A stretch of DNA of 64,000 nt from Streptomyces typhae. Its GTDB lineage: Bacteria; Actinomycetota; Actinomycetes; Streptomycetales; Streptomycetaceae. The notes below the pieces were generated by a model, which saw only the letters and a list, made by a program, of their open reading frames with translations, did no database searches and was not told the DNA's origin. The stretch is from NCBI RefSeq assembly GCF_009755605.1, contig NZ_WPNZ01000032.1:46082-110081 (forward strand), written 5' to 3'. The translations under genes were made by a program, and so were the position numbers. How positions within the stretch are numbered: position 1 is the first letter of the stretch; each line of letters starts with the position of its first letter. Of this stretch, positions 30,599 to 39,640 are shown one piece after another.

Positions 30599-33274
30599 GT
30601 GATCGAGCAGTATGTGTGCGGTCTGGACGAGGTCGACGAGGCGCAGGTCGCGTTCGTCGGCGGCAAGGGCGCGCACCTGGGCGGGCTGTCGCGGATCGAG
30701 GGCATCCGCGTGCCGCCCGGCTTCTGCGTGACGACGGACGCCTTCCGGCACGTCATGGCGCAAGCACCGTCGATCGACGGTCGGCTCGATGAGCTGTCGC
30801 GTCTGGACCCGGACGACCGGGAGGCGATCCGCACGCTCAGCGCGCGGATCCGCCGGGCCGTCGAGGACATCCCCATCCCTGACGACATCGCGTCGGCGAT
30901 CACCCGCGCGCTCACCGAACTCCCGCTCCAGCACCAGCACCAGCACCGACTCGGCGAGCAGGCCGCCTACGCCGTCCGGTCCAGCGCCACGGCGGAGGAT
31001 CTGCCCACGGCCTCCTTCGCCGGACAGCAGGACACCTACCTGAACGTCATGGGGCCGACGGCCGTCCTCCAGCACGTCAGCCGGTGCTGGGCCTCCCTGT
31101 TCACCGAGCGGGCCGTGACCTACCGGCAGCGGAACGGCATCGATCACCGTACGGTCCACATGGCCGTGGTCGTGCAGCGGATGGCCTTCCCGCACGCGTC
31201 CGGCATTCTCTTCACGGCGGACCCCGTCACGGGCAACCGCGAGGTCGCCACCGTGGACGCGGGCTTCGGCCTCGGCGAGGCCCTGGTATCCGGCCTGGTG
31301 AACCCGGACGTCTTCACGGTGCGGGACGGCGAAGTCGTCACCAAGGCGATCGCCGCCAAGGAGCGGGCCGTGCAGGCCCTGCCCGGCGGCGGTACGCGGG
31401 AAGTGGCAATCGACCCGCGGCAGCAGGAGCTGCCGGCGCTGTCGGACGAGCAGGTCGTGGAGCTCGTACGCCTCGGGCGGCGGATCGAGGCGCGCTTCGG
31501 CCGCCCGCAGGACATCGAATGGTGTCTGGCCGACGACGGCTTCCAGATCGTGCAGAGCCGACCGATCACGACGCTGTTCCCCGTCCCGGCCCGTACGACC
31601 AGCGACGGAGACGGAGACGGCGGCAATCACGTCTACGTGTCCGTGGGCCACGGGCAGATGATGACCGACCCCATGAAGCCCCTGGGGTTCTCCATGTGGC
31701 AGCGCACGGCCCTGGTGGCCATGCACGAGGCCGGCGGGAGGCTGTTCGTCGACGTCACCGAGCGCCTGGCCTCACCCGCGACCCGCGACGGTCTTCTGGA
31801 GGTCCTGGGGAGAGGCGATCCGCTGACGAGGGACGCCCTGGAGACCGTCCTGGACCGCGGCGACTTCGTGCCGACGCTCCCGGACACGGCCCCTGGCGCA
31901 CCCCCGGCCCACGCTTCGGCCCCGGCCACGGCGTCGGCCCACGATGAGACCACCCCGGCAGAGGCCGATCCGGCCATCGTCGCCGAGCTGATCGAGCGCA
32001 GCCAGGAGTCCGTCGCCGCCCTGGAGCGCGACGTCCGCACGAAGACCGGACCGGCGCTGTTCGACTTCCTTCTGGAGGCCTTCGAGGAGCACAAGAGGGT
32101 CCTGAAGGATCCGCTGAACTTTCGGGCGATCATGGCGGGAATGGATGCCACGTGGTGGCTCAACGACAAGCTGCACGAGTGGCTGGGCGAGAAGAACGTG
32201 GCTGACACGCTCACGCTGTCCGCCCCCGACAACATCACCTCGGAGATGGGTCTGGCGCTGCTCGACGTCGCGGATGTGATCCGCCCCTATCCGGAGGTGG
32301 TGGCGTTCCTGGAGGGCGTCGACGACGAGGGCTTCCTGGAGCAGTTGGCGAAGCTCGCGGGCGGGGCCGAGGCGCGGGACGCCATCGAGGGCTATCTCGA
32401 CCGGTACGGCATGCGCTGTGTCGGAGAGATCGACATCACGAGGCCGCGGTGGCGCGAGCGGCCCACCACGATCGTGCCCGTGATCCTCGACAACGTCAGG
32501 AACTTCGAGCCGGGCGCCGCCGAGCGGCGCTTCGAGGAAGGCAGGCAGAAGGCGCAGGAGAAGGAGCGGGACGTGCTGTCGCGCTTGCGTGCCCTGCCGG
32601 ACGGGGAGCGGCGGGCCGACGCGACCAAGCGGATGATCGACCAGGTCAGGGCGTTCATCGGGTACCGGGAGTACCCGAAGTACGACATCGTCAGGCGCTA
32701 CTTCGTCTACAAGCAGGCGCTGCTGGCCGAGGCCGGGCGCCTCGTGCGGGCCGGTGTGCTGTCCGACGCGGAGGACGCCTTCTACCTCACGTTCCAGGAG
32801 CTCGACGACGTCGTACGCACGCATCGAGTGGACGGGCGGCTCGTCCAGGAGCGCAAGGAGGCGTTCCGTTCGTACCACGCGCTCACGCCGCCGCGGGTCC
32901 TGACGTCGGACGGGGAGGCCCTCACCGGGTCGTACCGGCGCGACGACGTCCCGGCGGGCGCGCTGGTCGGTCTCGCGGTCTCCGCGGGGACCGTCGAGGG
33001 CAGGGCCCGCGTCGTCCTCGACATGGCGGACGCCGATCTCGAAGCGGGCGACATCCTCGTCACGGCCTTCACGGACCCCAGCTGGTCGCCGCTGTTCGTC
33101 GGGATCGCCGGCCTGGTGACGGAGGTGGGCGGCCTGATGACCCATGGCGCGGTGATCGCCCGGGAGTACGGCTTGCCGGCCGTGGTGGGCGTGGAGCAGG
33201 CCACCCGGCTGATCCGGGACGGACAGCGCATCCGCGTCCACGGCACCGACGGGTACGTCGAGATCCTCTCCTGA
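30599..33274 (+). CDS. rph: Rifampicin phosphotransferase
   Basis: An 891-residue dikinase-type enzyme that phosphorylates rifamycins at the C21 hydroxyl, using ATP to give AMP and phosphate. The N-terminal ATP-grasp half has VAFVGGKGAHLGGLSRIEGI, YAVRSSATAEDLPTASFAGQ and MAFPHASGILFTADPVTG. The middle RIF-binding domain spans about residues 330-750, including an Ala/Pro-rich linker (about 430-450). The C-terminal swivelling phosphohistidine domain carries the catalytic His in LMTHGAVIAREYGLPAVVGV (His about 849). Length and motif order match characterised Rph enzymes (about 860-890 aa). The GTG at 30599 follows GAGGG. Preceded by an RAE and followed by a strong terminator: an inducible single-gene resistance cassette. 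Short in-frame CAC/CAG and Gly/Asp repeats are specific insertions. Confidence 0.92.
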   Translation: MIEQYVCGLDEVDEAQVAFVGGKGAHLGGLSRIEGIRVPPGFCVTTDAFRHVMAQAPSIDGRLDELSRLDPDDREAIRTLSARIRRAVEDIPIPDDIASAITRALTELPLQHQHQHRLGEQAAYAVRSSATAEDLPTASFAGQQDTYLNVMGPTAVLQHVSRCWASLFTERAVTYRQRNGIDHRTVHMAVVVQRMAFPHASGILFTADPVTGNREVATVDAGFGLGEALVSGLVNPDVFTVRDGEVVTKAIAAKERAVQALPGGGTREVAIDPRQQELPALSDEQVVELVRLGRRIEARFGRPQDIEWCLADDGFQIVQSRPITTLFPVPARTTSDGDGDGGNHVYVSVGHGQMMTDPMKPLGFSMWQRTALVAMHEAGGRLFVDVTERLASPATRDGLLEVLGRGDPLTRDALETVLDRGDFVPTLPDTAPGAPPAHASAPATASAHDETTPAEADPAIVAELIERSQESVAALERDVRTKTGPALFDFLLEAFEEHKRVLKDPLNFRAIMAGMDATWWLNDKLHEWLGEKNVADTLTLSAPDNITSEMGLALLDVADVIRPYPEVVAFLEGVDDEGFLEQLAKLAGGAEARDAIEGYLDRYGMRCVGEIDITRPRWRERPTTIVPVILDNVRNFEPGAAERRFEEGRQKAQEKERDVLSRLRALPDGERRADATKRMIDQVRAFIGYREYPKYDIVRRYFVYKQALLAEAGRLVRAGVLSDAEDAFYLTFQELDDVVRTHRVDGRLVQERKEAFRSYHALTPPRVLTSDGEALTGSYRRDDVPAGALVGLAVSAGTVEGRARVVLDMADADLEAGDILVTAFTDPSWSPLFVGIAGLVTEVGGLMTHGAVIAREYGLPAVVGVEQATRLIRDGQRIRVHGTDGYVEILS

Positions 33275-33292
33275 GCCGCCACGCCGGACCTA

Positions 33293-33336
33293 CGCGTGGG
33301 GCGCCCGCCGCGGGTCCGCGGCGGGCGCCCCACGCG
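33293..33336 (+). terminator. Very long perfect hairpin after rph
   Basis: The sequence from cgcgtggggcgcccgccgc pairs perfectly with its complement ending gcgccccacgcg around a 4-6-nt loop, a stem of about 19-20 bp beginning 18 bp after the rph stop. Confidence 0.9.
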
Positions 33337-33341
33337 CCTAT

Positions 33342-33386
33342 CCAGAGTCGTTCCTTCCAGAGTCGTTCCTTCTAGAGTCGTTCGCA
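33342..33386. repeat. 15-bp tandem repeat upstream of PPOX gene
   Basis: Three units of ccagagtcgttcctt (third copy ctagagtcgttcgca) fill the space between the rph terminator and the PPOX start codon. They replace any normal ribosome site. Confidence 0.8.
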
Positions 33387-34051
33387 TGATGATCGACACG
33401 GAGGCCACCGGCTCCCTCTTCGCATCCCTCCAGGCGGACGCCCTCAGCAGCCCGGACCAGCTGCGCGAGCTCTACCAGCAACCGAACCCGAACGCCCTCC
33501 GCAAGGAGATCGACCACCTGACCGAGGAGAGCCGGGCGCTGATCGGCTGCTCCTCCCTGGTGTTCGTCGGCAGTGCGGACGCCGAGGGCCGGGCGGACGT
33601 GACGCCTCGTGGCGGCCCGGCCGGCTTCGTCTCGGTGCTTGACGAGCGGACCTTGGTGATACCCGACGCCACCGGCAACAAGCGGCTCGACACCATGCAC
33701 AACGTGCTGCAGACCGGAAGCGTCGGGCTGCTCTTCCTCATCCCCGGCCGCCCGACCACCCTGCGCGTCAATGGCCGCGCCTGCGTCTCCGCGCGCCCGG
33801 AGCTGCTCGCCCGCCTCACTCCCGTGGGCAAACCCCCGGTCACGGCGCTCGTGGTCCACGTCGAGCAGGTGTATCCGCACTGCCCGAAGTCGCTGCTGCG
33901 CGCCAACGCCTGGCAACCGGAACGATGGGTTCCAGCCGACGCCCAACCGACCAGCGCCGAGGTGACGCTGGCGCAGCTGAACCTGCCCGGCCTGACCATC
34001 GACCAGATCGAGGAGACCGAACGGGAGTCGCTGCGCCTGCGCTACGAGTGA
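33386..34051 (+). CDS. PPOX-class FMN-binding oxidoreductase (MSMEG_1061-like)
   Basis: A 221-residue flavoprotein of the pyridoxamine-5-phosphate oxidase-like split-barrel fold. Recognisable parts are LVFVGSADAEGRADVTPRGG, LVIPDATGNKRLDTMHNVLQ, VGLLFLIPGRPTTLRVNGRA, VVHVEQVYPHCPKSLLRA and the end AQLNLPGLTIDQIEETERES. These match the MSMEG_1061/PA4388-type family, which binds FMN or F420 and reduces small molecules. The ATG at 33386 starts MMIDTEATG; there is no good ribosome site because 15-bp repeats occupy that position, so translation could be weak or start at 33389. It follows the rph terminator and is probably independent of rph. Confidence 0.87.
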   Translation: MMIDTEATGSLFASLQADALSSPDQLRELYQQPNPNALRKEIDHLTEESRALIGCSSLVFVGSADAEGRADVTPRGGPAGFVSVLDERTLVIPDATGNKRLDTMHNVLQTGSVGLLFLIPGRPTTLRVNGRACVSARPELLARLTPVGKPPVTALVVHVEQVYPHCPKSLLRANAWQPERWVPADAQPTSAEVTLAQLNLPGLTIDQIEETERESLRLRYE

Positions 34052-34153
34052 GGGTTCCCTCTCGCTTGCTGAGTCCCATGTGCCACCCCATACAGTGCAC
34101 TTGCTGGTTACAGCTATGTTCGGCGGGTCGGCGGGTGGGAGAGGGAGGGTCTC

Positions 34154-35158
34154 GTGCGCAAACCGCGCGCTGGGCGAGGGGTGTTGTTCGCGGCGCAGGT
34201 GCTGCGCGGCCAGGCACAGGTCACGTTTCTGCCCAACGCCCTCACCGGGGCCGTCTTCGCCGTCGCGCTCGTCGCCGCGGACTGGCCCTACGCCGTGTAC
34301 GGGGTGCTCGGCACGGCCATCGGCACCGGTACGGCACGGTTCCTCGGGGTGGACGGCGAGCGCGTGGCCGTGGGCGCCGAGGGTTTCAACGCCTGCCTGG
34401 TCGCGGTGGGGTTCGCGGTGCTGCTCGGGCCCTCGCACGCGTCCACCATGGTCCTCGCGGCCGGTGGCTGTGTGGTGGTCACCGTCGTCACCGCGGCCAT
34501 CGCACGGCTGCTGGGCGGCTGGGGCCTGCCCACGCTCACCCTCCCCTTCTGCCTCACGGCAAGCGCGATGGCGATGGCGGCGCCGGGATTCCAGCGTGCC
34601 TGGCACGGCGGCCCGCGGCCCGCGGCGCTCACCGACGCCGCCGCGGGTCCGGTGGATCTGCGGTTCACCGACGTCGCCCGCGCGTTCTTCGCCAACATCG
34701 GGCAGATCTTCCTGATGCCGGAGTGGTACGTGGGGCTGATCCTCCTGGTCGGCATCTTCGCGGCCAGCCGTACGGCCGGGGCGATGGCCTGTGCGGGCAG
34801 CGCCGTGGGCATCGCCACGGCCTGGGGCCTCGGCGCTCCGGCGGACCGCATCAGCGCGGGCGCGATGGGCTACAACGCCGTGCTCGTGGCGATGGCGCTC
34901 TGCGGGGTGCTGCTCGCCGCGGACCGGTGGAGTCTGGGGTTCGCGATCGTCGGGGCGGCGGTGGCCACCCTCGTCGGACCGGCGGTGGAAGCCCTCGCGT
35001 CGCCCGCCGGCGGACACGCCTTCACCTGGCCGTTCGTCCTCACCACCCTGGTCTTCACGGCCGCGGTGCCGGGCCTGCCGCGGCTGCGCCGTACGGGAAC
35101 GACGGCTGTCGCGACACCACCGGAGAACGCCGACGCGGTGCCCTCGGCGGCCACCTGA
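34154..35158 (+). CDS. Urea transporter (UT family)
   Basis: A 334-residue membrane protein with about ten helices in two homologous halves, as in bacterial UT channels. Each half shows the pore motif: LRGQAQVTFLPNALTGAVFA and, in the second half, FFANIGQIFLMPEWYVGLIL, with VGAEGFNACLVAVGFAV and SAGAMGYNAVLVAMALCGVL carrying the conserved G-[FY]-N selectivity element. This is a passive channel for urea across the cytoplasmic membrane. The GTG at 34154 follows GGGAGGG. No urease or urea amidolyase gene is in the window, so the use of urea depends on distant genes. The C-terminal 20 residues are disordered. Convergent with the response regulator gene, with only 4 bp between stops. Confidence 0.85.
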   Translation: MRKPRAGRGVLFAAQVLRGQAQVTFLPNALTGAVFAVALVAADWPYAVYGVLGTAIGTGTARFLGVDGERVAVGAEGFNACLVAVGFAVLLGPSHASTMVLAAGGCVVVTVVTAAIARLLGGWGLPTLTLPFCLTASAMAMAAPGFQRAWHGGPRPAALTDAAAGPVDLRFTDVARAFFANIGQIFLMPEWYVGLILLVGIFAASRTAGAMACAGSAVGIATAWGLGAPADRISAGAMGYNAVLVAMALCGVLLAADRWSLGFAIVGAAVATLVGPAVEALASPAGGHAFTWPFVLTTLVFTAAVPGLPRLRRTGTTAVATPPENADAVPSAAT

Positions 35159-35162
35159 GCGC

Positions 35163-35828
35163 TCACAGCAGACCCAGGTCGCGGGCGCGCAGGGCGGCCT
35201 GGGTGCGGTCGCGCAGCGCGAGGCGCCCGAGGATGCGGGAGACGTGGTTCTTCACGGTGCCCTCGCTGAGATACAGCTGAGCGGCGATCTCCCGGTTGGT
35301 CCGCCCGCGTGCCACGAGCCGCAGGATGTCGACCTCGCGCGGGCTGAGGGCGACAGCCGGATCCGCCCCCGCGTCCGGGGAGGGCAGGGACGCGGCGAGG
35401 CGGCGTGTCACGGTGGCGTCGAGCTGGGTGACGCCCGCGTGCGCGAGGCGGACAGCGCGAGCGAGTTCGTCGGCCGGGAGGTCCTTCAGCAGATAGCCGT
35501 ACGCGCCCGCGCGCAGCGCCCGCACGACGTACTCCTCGTCGTCGAACGTCGTCAGCATCACCACCCGGCACTCCGGTACCTCGGCGCGCAGGACGGTGAC
35601 GGCCTCCACACCGTCCATCCCCGGCATCCGGACGTCCATCAGCACGATGTCCGGGTGCAGTTCGAGGGCCCTCGCGACGGCTTCGCGGCCGTCCACCGCC
35701 GTACCGACGACGTCGATGCCCGGCCTGATGGACAGCAGCGACGCGATGCCATCCCTGATCAGCCGCTGGTCGTCCACGACGAGCACCCGTACCGGCGCCG
35801 CAGCCGCAGCCGCATCCTCTTCACCCAT
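35163..35828 (-). CDS. NarL/LuxR-type response regulator
   Basis: A 221-residue response regulator. The receiver domain has VRVLVVDDQRLIRDGIASLL, the phospho-acceptor Asp in DIVLMDVRMPGMDG, Thr in VVMLTTFDDEEYV and Lys in YGYLLKDLPADEL. The output domain is LuxR-type: LSPREVDILRLVARGRTNRE, IAAQLYLSEGTVKNHVSRIL. The ATG at 35828 lies 8 bp inside the 3' end of the kinase gene, so translation is coupled. An upstream in-frame extension to 35882 lies inside kinase sequence and is rejected. It pairs with the histidine kinase; targets unknown. Confidence 0.92.
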   Translation of the reverse strand: MGEEDAAAAAAPVRVLVVDDQRLIRDGIASLLSIRPGIDVVGTAVDGREAVARALELHPDIVLMDVRMPGMDGVEAVTVLRAEVPECRVVMLTTFDDEEYVVRALRAGAYGYLLKDLPADELARAVRLAHAGVTQLDATVTRRLAASLPSPDAGADPAVALSPREVDILRLVARGRTNREIAAQLYLSEGTVKNHVSRILGRLALRDRTQAALRARDLGLL

Positions 35829-37161
35829 GCCGGGACCCACCCCTGTTCCCGCCACTCTCCCCATTCCCGTCGCTCCCGCCACTCCCGCCGTTTCTCCCGC
35901 TTCCTTCGGTGCCGCGCGGCACCGTCACCGTGAGCCGCGTCCCCGCCCCCGGTCCGCTGTCGATCCGCACGCTGCCTCCCACCAGGTGCACCCGTTCCCG
36001 CATCCCGAGCAGCCCGAACCCGGCGGTGCCCTCCTCCGGGGCGAAGCCGCAGCCGTCGTCGCTCACCACCAGCCGCGCGGCGTGCTCCGCCAGGCGGACC
36101 GACACCGTCACCCGGGAAGCGCGGGCGTGGCGGCGCGCGTTCGTCAGGCCTTCCTGCGCGGCGCGGTAGAGAGCGGTCAGCTCCGCCGTGCCGTAGCCGC
36201 CGTCGACACCGTCCACCTCCACGGTGACACGCGGCCGGGCCTCGCCGCCCCGCGCGAGGTCCGCGAACGCCGCCGCGAGAGACGTGCGCGGCGGCTCATC
36301 GCGCAGGGCGCGCACGGACCGCCGTACATCGCCGAGTGCGCGCTTCACCGACTCCCGTGCCTCGTCGACCGCGCGCCGGGCCGCTTCGGGCTCCAGGGCC
36401 CGGAACTCCGAGGCGATCTCCAACTGCACCGAGACCGCGGTGAGATGGTGTCCGAGACTGTCGTGGATGTCCCGGGCGAGGCGGTTGCGCTCGGCCGCGG
36501 CGGACAGCTCCGCGACGCGCGCCGCGTACTCCTCAAGGGCACGCCGTGCCCGCTGCTCGCCCACGGCGACGGCCGCCATGGACAGCGCCAGGATCAGGCC
36601 CACGCAGAGCATCAGCAGGTCGGACACGCGTTCCAGATCGCGGTACCAGCCGGGGGCGGTCAGCACGTACCCGGCGAGGAGCCCGACCACGCACAGTGCT
36701 CCCAGCGTCAGCGCGACGCCGCGTCCGAAGACGAAGTACGCGGTGAACGGCAACAGGACGAAGAGGACCTGGGCCAGGCCGGAGACGTCGAGAGCGACCA
36801 CCGCGGCGATCAGCGCGCACCGTGCCAGCAGCAGCCATGTGTGCCGTGCGTGTCGGTCACGGGTGTGGGGAGGGGAGGCAGCGCCCGCTGGGGGCGGTTG
36901 CGCCGTCGGCGGGGCCCCGGCCCCACGCTCCGGCCCCGGCGACATCACCGGTGCCGGTCGTCGCCTCCGCGTCGTCGTTACCCGGCGCGCCAGCGACTCC
37001 ACGGCGAAGAGCCCCACGAGCCCGGCGGTGAAGCCCGCCAAGCGCCACAGCGACGGTTCCCGGCCGGGGTCGATCCCGGCCACCGCGTAGTACAGGCCAC
37101 CGGCCAGCACCGCTCCGTACAGCAGGGGCGACACCCACGGCACCGGCACGTACCCGGCCAT
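35821..37161 (-). CDS. Sensor histidine kinase (HisKA_3 type)
   Basis: A 446-residue membrane kinase. About six hydrophobic segments in the first 200 residues form the sensor: VPWVSPLLYGAVLAGGLYYA, LAGFTAGLVGLFAVESLA, then after a Pro-rich cytoplasmic loop CALIAAVVALDVSGLAQVLF, VALTLGALCVVGLLAGYVLT and LLMLCVGLILALSMAAVAVG. The DHp box is NRLARDIHDSLGHHLTAVSV (acceptor His in DIHDS) and the ATPase lobe has ALYRAAQEGLTNARRHARAS (N box), LVVSDDGCGF (G1) and GFGLLGMRERV (G2). The ATG at 37161 follows GGGAGGGGG. The end is a Gly/Ser/Asn-rich repeat tail overlapping the regulator gene. The signal may be membrane-related, as in DesK/LiaS-type kinases. Confidence 0.92.
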   Translation of the reverse strand: MAGYVPVPWVSPLLYGAVLAGGLYYAVAGIDPGREPSLWRLAGFTAGLVGLFAVESLARRVTTTRRRRPAPVMSPGPERGAGAPPTAQPPPAGAASPPHTRDRHARHTWLLLARCALIAAVVALDVSGLAQVLFVLLPFTAYFVFGRGVALTLGALCVVGLLAGYVLTAPGWYRDLERVSDLLMLCVGLILALSMAAVAVGEQRARRALEEYAARVAELSAAAERNRLARDIHDSLGHHLTAVSVQLEIASEFRALEPEAARRAVDEARESVKRALGDVRRSVRALRDEPPRTSLAAAFADLARGGEARPRVTVEVDGVDGGYGTAELTALYRAAQEGLTNARRHARASRVTVSVRLAEHAARLVVSDDGCGFAPEEGTAGFGLLGMRERVHLVGGSVRIDSGPGAGTRLTVTVPRGTEGSGRNGGSGGSDGNGESGGNRGGSRHG

Positions 37162-37427
37162 GGCCCACCCCCTCCCGCGTGCCGTACAGGCTAGGCGGGG
37201 CGGCATCCGAGGGCGAGGCCGCGGAGGCGTCCGCCGTAGGCTCTGGTCGATCGGCACTGACGAACGGCTGGACAGCGGGGTGCGGTTCAGTGACGTCCGG
37301 CTGCCGCTCCCACCGTTCCTCACCTGTCGTCCACGGCCGCGGGCTCCCTAGCCTTCTCGTCCCCGGCCCGTACGAATCCCGTACGCATCCCGGCCGGGCT
37401 CGCCCCTCGACGCACTGGAGCGGCACC

Positions 37428-38072
37428 ATGCCCGAATCCGCATCCGCCCCCACATCCACACCCACACCCGCGCCCCCGTCTGGCCCCGCGAGCGACCGGA
37501 CCGCCCGCCTCGGCGCCCTGTCCGGCCTCCTCTCCGGGCTCCTCATCGCCCTGCCCTCGCTCGTCGAGGCATTCACCGGGGAGACCGCCGCGACCAGCTT
37601 CTTCCTCGCCCTCTCCCCCGCGTTCTCGCTGCCGCTGCTCGTCGCGCTGCACCGGCGTCAGGCCGCCGTCACCGGCCGCTTCGGGGAGGCGGCCCACGTC
37701 GTCAACCTCATCGGCCTCGGCCTGTTCGGCGGCGCAGCGTTCGCCGCGAACCTGGTGCTGTTCCACTTCGACGAGGACGTCATCGACGAGACCCTCACCG
37801 GTCCCACGATTCCCGCGCTCATCGGCTCCGCGGCTGTCTTCGCCTTCGGCTGTGCCCTGTTCGGTACGGCCATGGTCCGCGCACGGGTGTTCCCGCGGGT
37901 CCCGTCGTGGTCGTACGCGACTGCCCTGCCCCTCTTCGCGTTCCTCATCGCCCTGCCCGACTCGCTGTTCACCAGCGCCCTGCACATCGTGGTCGGCGCC
38001 ACGCTGACCTGGCTCGCGGTCGATCTGTGGAAGCCTGGCGGGGCGGCGGACCGCGCTGCTCGATCCGCGTGA
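37428..38072 (+). CDS. Six-helix membrane protein of unknown function
   Basis: A 214-residue integral membrane protein. After a Pro/Thr/Ser-rich N-terminus (about 30 residues) come hydrophobic helices: LGALSGLLSGLLIALPSL, TSFFLALSPAFSLPLLVALH, HVVNLIGLGLFGGAAFAANL, PALIGSAAVFAFGCALFGTA, WSYATALPLFAFLIALP and ALHIVVGATLTWLAVDLW. Charged residues are confined to short loops. No transporter motif is recognisable; the organisation resembles DUF-type membrane proteins of actinomycetes. The ATG at 37428 follows GGAG. It is divergent from the two-component system, sharing a 266-bp promoter region, and is therefore a candidate target of that system. Confidence 0.75.
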   Translation: MPESASAPTSTPTPAPPSGPASDRTARLGALSGLLSGLLIALPSLVEAFTGETAATSFFLALSPAFSLPLLVALHRRQAAVTGRFGEAAHVVNLIGLGLFGGAAFAANLVLFHFDEDVIDETLTGPTIPALIGSAAVFAFGCALFGTAMVRARVFPRVPSWSYATALPLFAFLIALPDSLFTSALHIVVGATLTWLAVDLWKPGGAADRAARSA

Positions 38073-38402
38073 GCCACGCCGGGAACCGTTCTCCGCGCCG
38101 CCCGGCGAGGCCATCCTTCGGCCGCAGCCGAACGGGCGGGCCCTGCCGGGCGGGGAGCGGCTTCTGTGCCAAGGGGCAGACGGCTCAAGACCCGTGCTGG
38201 CACGCTGAACGGAAGGAGTAGCGTGCCGCCCCGCCACCGCCTGCGCACGCCTGCCGCCCCCGCACAGGAGGTCGCCCGTGCCCCACGGCATCGTCACACG
38301 GCATCACGACCACCGACACGCACCTCCCCTGCACGCCGTGCTGCTCGGCCCGGAAGCGATCCGGTACCGCTGCTGTGAGCCGCGGCGAAGAGAATCCGGA
38401 CG
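38073..38402. other. 330-bp region without a supportable gene
   Basis: Only Arg/Pro-rich shadow ORFs occur here. No hairpin or repeat stood out, apart from the short duplication at the start of the next gene. Confidence 0.5.
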
Positions 38403-39377
38403 ATGACAACGGAATCAGTGCCGCAATCCGAAGCAACGCCCATTGCGGCTCAACGGGGGTGTGCTGTGGAAACACGGGGATGTGCTGTGGAAACTTCGAA
38501 GGATCCCTGGCCCGCGCTGACCGAGATCGCCGGCGACACCGTGGGCTGGCAGTTCCAGCAGCCCGGACTGGCGCCCAGAGCCGTCCCGTTCGGCCTGGTC
38601 GCCCTGGTGGCCACGGTCAGTGTCCTCCTACCGGACGGTGACGTGCACTCGTGGCTGGAGTACGCGACGAGCGTCGCCCTCCTGCTCGTCTGCGCGGGCG
38701 CCTTCCTCCTGCCCTGGCAGCGGATGTCGGCATGGGCCCCGGTCCTGGTTCCGCTCCTCTACACCAGTTCCGTCCTGGAACTGATCCTGGCATCGGGCGT
38801 GGCCTCGGGTGTGGGGCTCGTGGCGCTGGCCCCGCTGATCTGGACGGTGCTCTTCCACCGCCGGTGGGAGTCGGCGTGCGTGGTGGTGGCGGTGGTGGCC
38901 GTGCAGGCGGCGGCGTCCGCCGTCCAGGGTGCCCCCGGTGCCGTCATCGGTCGGCGTGTGGTCCTCTGGAGCGCCCTCTGCGCGCTGATCGCGGTGGCCG
39001 CTCATGGCCTGCGGGCCCGTATCGGCGCTTCGCTGGTGGCCAACGCGGCGCTACAGGCGGAGGTGCGCGAGCTGTCGCTGGCCCGGGAGCGCGAGCGCAT
39101 CGCCGCCGACCTCCGCGAGGGCGTGGTGCGTAAGATCTTCGACGCGGGGCTCGACCTGCACAGCGCGGCCGCGATGCTCGGCGAGGGGCCCGCACGCCGA
39201 CGCCTCATGCACGGGGTGAACGAGCTCGACGAGGTCATCAGGGCACTGCGCGCGAGCGTGTTCGACCTCCGCGCCGGCACCGGCGCGGCGACGGACACCG
39301 CGACCGGGACGGCAGCCGGCACGACGGCGACCGGCACGGCGACCGGGGCTGCGAGGCCGGAAGCCGACCAGCGGTGA
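38403..39377 (+). CDS. Degenerate sensor kinase lacking acceptor His and ATPase domain
   Basis: A 324-residue membrane protein. Residues 61-205 hold about five or six hydrophobic segments. Residues 222-290 match the DHp (HisKA_3) helix pair of DevS-like kinases: LARERERIAADLREGVVRKI, FDAGLDLHSAAAMLG and the second helix NELDEVIRALRASVFDLRAG. Where active kinases have D-L-H-D, this protein has D-L-R-E (Arg 238), and instead of an ATPase lobe there is a short Ala/Thr/Gly repeat tail. It cannot autophosphorylate in the usual way; it might dimerise with another kinase or act as a phosphatase-like or scaffold partner. The N-terminus contains a duplicated GCAVET (residues 19-24 and 26-31) from an 18-bp repeat. 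Confidence 0.75.
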   Translation: MTTESVPQSEATPIAAQRGCAVETRGCAVETSKDPWPALTEIAGDTVGWQFQQPGLAPRAVPFGLVALVATVSVLLPDGDVHSWLEYATSVALLLVCAGAFLLPWQRMSAWAPVLVPLLYTSSVLELILASGVASGVGLVALAPLIWTVLFHRRWESACVVVAVVAVQAAASAVQGAPGAVIGRRVVLWSALCALIAVAAHGLRARIGASLVANAALQAEVRELSLARERERIAADLREGVVRKIFDAGLDLHSAAAMLGEGPARRRLMHGVNELDEVIRALRASVFDLRAGTGAATDTATGTAAGTTATGTATGAARPEADQR

Positions 39378-39580
39378 TCGAGCGCCGACAGCGGACTGCT
39401 GCGGCCCGTCCGGAACCGCTCGGGAAATCCGGTTCCCCGGACGCCGCGCTGCCGGGACGCCACAATGGGCTACGTCAGTAACTACGCACCCAGTAGTCGC
39501 ACGAACTGAGTACGTGCTCGTGCTCGTGCTTGTACCCAGCAGTCGCGCGGCGCCGGTCTTCAGTGGCCGCGTACTGGTCG

Positions 39581-39640
39581 CGTACTCAGTGATCGCATAC
39601 TCAGTGGTCGCGTAGTCAGTGGTCGCGTAGTCAGTGGTCC
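39581..39640. repeat. 15-bp tandem repeat, four copies, upstream of DUF574-type methyltransferase
   Basis: Units cgtactcagtgatcg, catactcagtggtcg, cgtagtcagtggtcg and cgtagtcagtggtcc are contiguous, with weaker related sequence back to about 39480. They end 53 bp before the methyltransferase start and fill most of the 316-bp gap. Confidence 0.85.
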
